9,163 nt of DNA from Lachnospiraceae bacterium UBA7598. GTDB taxonomy: Bacteria; Bacillota; Clostridia; Lachnospirales; Lachnospiraceae. The DNA is taken from assembly GCA_002474415.1 (NCBI GenBank), contig DLQV01000287.1, positions 1 through 9,163 on the forward strand, written 5' to 3'. How positions within the stretch are numbered: position 1 is the first letter of the stretch; every line of letters begins with the position of its first letter. The notes beneath the pieces are model-generated. The model did no database searches. It saw nothing but the letters and a program-made list of their open reading frames with translations, and was not told the origin of the DNA. A program made the position numbers and the translations under genes. Of this stretch, positions 6,354-9,163 are shown piece by piece.

Positions 6354-6382
6354 ACTATAGCATAGTTTGCACAAAAGATAAA
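6354..6382 (-). promoter_or_regulatory. Probable promoter of the cupin gene
   Basis: On the minus strand, TATAGT (6359-6354) is preceded by TGC, an extended -10 element. TTTATC (6382-6377) lies 17 bases upstream as a weak -35. The 11 bases ACTATAGCATA (plus strand) are identical to those around the pan operon -10 at 4436. Confidence 0.6.
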
Positions 6383-6386
6383 CTAC

Positions 6387-6418
6387 TTGCACGATTGTGG
6401 GCCGGATGCTAGTATAAT
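6387..6418 (+). promoter_or_regulatory. Probable promoter of the GH25 lipoprotein gene
   Basis: TTGCAC (6387-6392) is followed after 17 bases by TAGTAT (6410-6415), which is preceded by TGC. A perfect TATAAT overlaps it at 6413-6418 but with 20-base spacing. Either hexamer may be used. Its -35 lies 4 bases from the cupin -35, so the two promoters are back-to-back. Confidence 0.5.
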
Positions 6419-6443
6419 AGACGTTGTATATAATTACAAAGAG

Positions 6444-6450
6444 AGAAGGA
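6444..6450 (+). promoter_or_regulatory. Ribosome-binding site fixing the TTG start of the GH25 gene
   Basis: AGAAGGA ends 5 bases before the TTG at 6456. The only upstream in-frame ATG (6387) has no SD site and lies in the promoter, and a start there would bury the signal peptide. This site therefore decides the start. Confidence 0.75.
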
Positions 6451-6455
6451 TCATT

Positions 6456-7319
6456 TTGAAGAAAACAAAAGTCAAAGTGATAGGTGTGATGTGTGCGGTT
6501 GTGACTGCGCTGACCGGATGCAGTCTGACACAAAATACATCAGATACCATAAAAGAAACAGAAACGCAAACGATCAATTTTGTAGATGCGGCAGGAAACT
6601 CTTATGAGATGCAGGTCAATCCAAAGGTAGAAAAGAATCCTTACTGGAAAGACTGTTTTGTGCATGATGGAGATCTGCTTTCCTATCAGGGCGATGACCG
6701 GTATACCTACCGTCTTGGGGTGGATGTGTCTCATCATCAGGCGGATATCGACTGGGAAAGTGTGGCGGCCTCTGGCATGAAATTTGCGTTTGTACGGCTT
6801 GGATACCGCGGCTATGGAAAAGAGGGAACGATGCATGAAGACAGCATGTTTGAGAAAAACTTCAAACAGGCACAGGCAGCAGGGCTTGATGTAGGCGTGT
6901 ACTTTTTTTCACAGGCAGTTACGGAGGCAGAGGCAAAAGAGGAGGCAGATTTTGTTATTGAGCACCTGAAGGGAAAAAATCCACAGCTTCCGGTGGTGTT
7001 TGATCCGGAGACGATCACGGAAGATGAGGCACGTACTGATAATGTTTCCGGAGAACAGTTTACTAAAAATGCAATGGCTTTTTGTAAGGAAATAAAACAG
7101 GCCGGATACGAGCCGATGATTTACTGTAACATGATGTGGCAGGCTTATGAACTGGATCTGGGAAAGCTTACGGACTATCCGATCTGGTATGCAGATTACA
7201 GGGAAAAACCGCAGACTCCGTATAAGTTTACCTATTGGCAGTATACGAATTCAGCAGAAATATCGGGAATTTCCGGCAGTGCAGATGTGGATATTCAGAT
7301 GATTCCGGCAGGAAAATAA
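6456..7319 (+). CDS. GH25-family (lysozyme-like) lipoprotein
   Basis: With the TTG start the product has 287 residues. Residues 1-22 are a lipoprotein signal: Lys-rich start, hydrophobic core, lipobox LTGC with Cys22, so it should be attached to the outer face of the membrane. Residues about 23-85 form a linker and strand-rich region. Residues about 86-284 match glycoside hydrolase family 25, whose members cut the MurNAc-GlcNAc bond of peptidoglycan. Visible motifs are RLGVDVSHHQADIDW (86-100, Asp90), FAFVRLGYRGYG (110-121), DVGVYFFSQA (145-154), PVVFDPE (179-185, with the Asp183 and Glu185 catalytic pair), PIWYADY (242-248), YWQY (260-263) and DVDI (277-280). There is no binding or SH3 domain. 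A housekeeping role in wall turnover is more likely than phage lysis because of the lipid anchor and the absence of holin or phage genes. Activity is inferred. Confidence 0.92.
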   Translation: MKKTKVKVIGVMCAVVTALTGCSLTQNTSDTIKETETQTINFVDAAGNSYEMQVNPKVEKNPYWKDCFVHDGDLLSYQGDDRYTYRLGVDVSHHQADIDWESVAASGMKFAFVRLGYRGYGKEGTMHEDSMFEKNFKQAQAAGLDVGVYFFSQAVTEAEAKEEADFVIEHLKGKNPQLPVVFDPETITEDEARTDNVSGEQFTKNAMAFCKEIKQAGYEPMIYCNMMWQAYELDLGKLTDYPIWYADYREKPQTPYKFTYWQYTNSAEISGISGSADVDIQMIPAGK

Positions 7320-7361
7320 AAACAGGCAGCGCAGAAAATGTGCTGCCTGTTTTGCTTTTTT
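7319..7361. terminator. Bidirectional terminator between the GH25 gene and aspA
   Basis: A 12-bp perfect stem (7319-7330 with 7342-7353) extends inward by three more pairs around GAAAA. On the plus strand it is followed by GC and six T (7356-7361). On the minus strand the T-run TTTTTATTTT follows (7322-7313). It overlaps the last base of the GH25 stop codon and serves both convergent genes. Confidence 0.92.
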
Positions 7362-7372
7362 CAGGAATTTCG

Positions 7373-8791
7373 CTATACGGCTTTTGCCTGTGTCTGTTTG
7401 CTTCTGGCCTCTGTCATTGCATAAGGATCGAGAATAGAATCCAGTTCGTTTTCTTTTAACAGACCGTATTTCAATACGAGGGTTTTGACCGGAATATCTG
7501 TTTTCAGAGATTCTTTTGCCAGGCTTGCAGCTTTTTTGTAGCCGATGTACGGACACAGGGCGGTGGTGATACCGACGCTTGCATCAAGCAGTTCGCGGCA
7601 GCGTTTTTCATTTGCAGTGATGCCGAGGATGCAGTTGGCGGTCAGGGTATCCACTGCGTGTGTCAGTGTGGTAATGGAGTCAAAAAGATTGTAAAAAACG
7701 ACCGGTTCAAAAGCGTTTAATTCCATCTGACCGGCTTCTGCCGCCATAGTGATGGTCGTGTCGTGACCGATAATGTGAAACGCAACCTGGGAGACAACTT
7801 CCGGGATGACCGGATTGACTTTGCCTGGCATAATGGAAGAACCATTCTGCATGGCCGGAAGTGTAATCTCACCGAACCCGGCTTTGGGTCCGCTTGCAAG
7901 GATACGCAGATCATTACACATTTTGGATAAGTTGACCGCACATGCTTTCAGGCAGGAGGAAACGCGTACAAATCCGTCCAGATTCTCGGTGGCATCAAAC
8001 AGATCGTCGGCCTGGGTCAGTGGGTAGCCGGTGATCTTTCCAAGGGTTGGTACAATATTATCTAAATAAAACGGGGACGTATTGATTGCTGTGCCGATAG
8101 CGGTTGCACCCATGTTTACGGTATACATTTCCGTGCGGACTTTTGTAAGACGGTCACGGTCACGGGAAATCATGGTGGCATAAGAATGGAACGTCTGACC
8201 CAGACGCATCGGCACAGCGTCTTCGAGCTGTGTACGTCCGATTTTTACGATGTGATCAAACTCTGCAGCTTTGTCATATAATGCATCGGTTAAAAGGGAA
8301 AGGCTTTTGTCTAAAGGTTTGAGAAGATCGAGAACCGTTAATTTTCCGGCGGTTGGAATGACATCGTTTGTGGACTGTGCCATATTGACGTGGTCGTTTG
8401 GATGAACAATGGTGTAGTCTCCTTTTTTGCCACAGAGCATTTCGATGGCGCGGTTGGCAATGACTTCATTCATGTTCATGTTGGCGCTGGTGCCGGCACC
8501 GCCCTGGATGCCGTCAACAATGAATTCTTTGTCAAACATGCCACAGACGACTTCGTTGCATGCCGATTCAATGGCATTGGCAATTTCCGGTTTCAACCTT
8601 CCGGCTTTCCGGTTGGTAATGGCGGCTGCCCGTTTTATTTTTGCCAGATTTTTAATGAAAACGGGGTGTAACCGGGTGCCGGTGATCGGGAAGTTTTCTT
8701 TTGCCCGTAAAGCCTGTACTCCGTAATAAGCATTTTCCGGTACTTCCATGGTTCCGATGGAATCTGATTCTAAACGCATGTATTCTTTCAT
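7373..8791 (-). CDS. aspA: Aspartate ammonia-lyase (aspartase)
   Basis: AspA reversibly converts L-aspartate to fumarate and ammonia in the cytoplasm, feeding aspartate carbon into fumarate in anaerobes. The 472-residue length is typical of the fumarase/aspartase superfamily. Motifs are RLESDSIGTMEVPENAYYG near the N-terminus (6-24), GGAGTSANMNMNEV (97-110), AQSTND (138-143), GRTQLEDA (185-192) and the family signature GSSIMPGKVN (317-326), whose loop carries the catalytic Ser318 by alignment with known aspartases. AEAGQMELNAFEPVV in the C-terminal third and the LESDSIG start favour aspartase over class II fumarase, although the two are close relatives. AAGGAG (8805-8800) lies 8 nt before the ATG. 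The gene is monocistronic, with its own promoter and a terminator shared with the convergent GH25 gene. No partner aspartate transporter or asparaginase is visible. Confidence 0.95.
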   Translation of the reverse strand: MKEYMRLESDSIGTMEVPENAYYGVQALRAKENFPITGTRLHPVFIKNLAKIKRAAAITNRKAGRLKPEIANAIESACNEVVCGMFDKEFIVDGIQGGAGTSANMNMNEVIANRAIEMLCGKKGDYTIVHPNDHVNMAQSTNDVIPTAGKLTVLDLLKPLDKSLSLLTDALYDKAAEFDHIVKIGRTQLEDAVPMRLGQTFHSYATMISRDRDRLTKVRTEMYTVNMGATAIGTAINTSPFYLDNIVPTLGKITGYPLTQADDLFDATENLDGFVRVSSCLKACAVNLSKMCNDLRILASGPKAGFGEITLPAMQNGSSIMPGKVNPVIPEVVSQVAFHIIGHDTTITMAAEAGQMELNAFEPVVFYNLFDSITTLTHAVDTLTANCILGITANEKRCRELLDASVGITTALCPYIGYKKAASLAKESLKTDIPVKTLVLKYGLLKENELDSILDPYAMTEARSKQTQAKAV

Positions 8792-8867
8792 AATTTGATC
8801 TCCTTATATTCTTCTGTTATCAGTTGTCTGTTTTGTTTCTTTTCTGCGCGCTTTTTTCAATGGGACG

Positions 8868-8896
8868 AGAATAGCACTCCTGGCACCAAAGGTAAA
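8868..8896 (-). promoter_or_regulatory. Probable promoter of aspA
   Basis: On the minus strand, TTTACC (8896-8891) and TATTCT (8873-8868) are 17 bases apart, and TGC precedes the -10 (extended -10). The predicted start near 8861 gives a leader of about 70 nt. I see no clear terminator or operator in that leader. Confidence 0.55.
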
Positions 8897-9156
8897 TACT
8901 TTAAGCAATATTTGAAAAAATGGCCGGAAATTAAGACATATAGACAAATAAAATAAAGAAAAATTGACGAAAACCTAAAAAAATAAAGATAGATTTTGGC
9001 GCGTGTTTACGGAAAATACGGGTTTGATCGGAAATGTCGAAAAACATAATATTTTTTCACTAAAAAAACGGGTACAGAAAATCCAGGCATTATTTTACAA
9101 TAAATATACCATATTTTTATGTAGGATTTACTTGCAAAATCAGGGGAGAGATTTGT
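8897..9156. other. AT-rich intergenic region upstream of aspA and of the right-edge gene
   Basis: Together with the aspA leader this makes about 365 bases without a gene. It is very AT-rich, with A-tracts and one weak palindrome (GAAAAA and TTTTTC around 9035-9060). ACGGGT occurs twice (at about 9018 and 9068). I find no convincing promoter for the plus-strand gene at the edge, no tRNA and no riboswitch that I recognise. It probably holds control sites for the two divergent genes. Confidence 0.5.
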
Positions 9157-9163
9157 ATGAGAA
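9157..9163 (+). CDS. Likely start of a plus-strand gene, cut by the window edge
   Basis: ATG at 9157-9159 is preceded by AGGGGAG (9142-9148) at 8 bases, a good SD arrangement. Only ATG AGA and one further base are in view (Met-Arg), so nothing can be said about the product. It would be divergent from aspA. Confidence 0.45.

Noticed and set aside
6387..6455. ATG at 6387 as the start of the GH25 gene
   Set aside because: It lies in the predicted promoter, has no SD site, and would put 23 polar residues before a clear lipoprotein signal peptide.
6456..7319. Phage endolysin and prophage remnant
   Set aside because: The product has a lipobox rather than being signal-less or paired with a holin, no phage genes are nearby, and the gene has its own promoter and terminator.
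7373..8791. Class II fumarase (fumC) instead of aspartase
   Set aside because: The superfamily signature is shared, but the N-terminal LESDSIGTMEVPE and the AEAGQMELNAFEP region are closer to aspartases. A small doubt remains without a search.
1..9163. CRISPR array, tRNA or rRNA gene, insertion sequence, toxin-antitoxin or defence system
   Set aside because: I found no regularly spaced long repeats, no cloverleaf, no transposase and no defence-type protein domains. The window is mainly housekeeping metabolism and translation.

Overview
The window looks like a chromosomal segment of a Gram-positive anaerobe of class Clostridia, most probably a Lachnospiraceae member. This rests on the compact rpsF-ssb-rpsR operon, strong AGGAGG-type Shine-Dalgarno (SD) sites, a panG-panB-panC-panD order using the alternative ketopantoate reductase, an FKBP-like surface isomerase typical of gut clostridia, and moderate GC with AT-rich intergenic DNA. 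The assignment is inferred from gene content, not from a database search.

Layout, left to right. (1) 1-1185, minus: a membrane-anchored protein cut by the window edge. It has a helical, ankyrin-like cytoplasmic part, one transmembrane helix, a Ser/Thr-rich linker and the start of an FKBP-type peptidyl-prolyl isomerase domain. (2) 1281-4464, minus: the pantothenate operon panG-panB-panC-panD. It has a good extended -10 promoter, a leader of about 125 nt with a hairpin, overlapping or tightly spaced genes and a clear terminator after panD. (3) 4483-5728, plus: rpsF-ssb-rpsR (S6, single-stranded DNA-binding protein, zinc-type S18). Its promoter is back-to-back with the pan promoter, and a terminator follows. 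(4) 5626-5985: a gene-poor patch with three TTGAC(A/C)C repeats at helical spacing, a broken coding remnant and a second terminator. It may be a scar of a past insertion. (5) 5986-6382, minus: a small cupin. (6) 6387-7353, plus: a GH25-family lipoprotein starting at TTG, divergent from the cupin. (7) 7319-8896, minus: aspartate ammonia-lyase, sharing a bidirectional terminator with the GH25 gene. (8) 8897-9163: an AT-rich intergenic region, with a likely start codon of a plus-strand gene at the right edge.

Working together: PanB makes ketopantoate from ketoisovalerate. PanG (inferred) reduces it to pantoate. PanD makes beta-alanine from aspartate, and PanC joins the two into pantothenate, the coenzyme A precursor. 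S6, SSB and S18 are standard translation and replication proteins. AspA deaminates aspartate to fumarate, so two aspartate-consuming enzymes lie in the window, but in separate transcription units and with no sign of co-regulation.

I see no convincing undescribed multi-gene system. The points most worth a second look are the ankyrin-like/FKBP membrane protein, the repeat-plus-remnant patch after rpsR, and the untranslated leaders of the two divergent operons.
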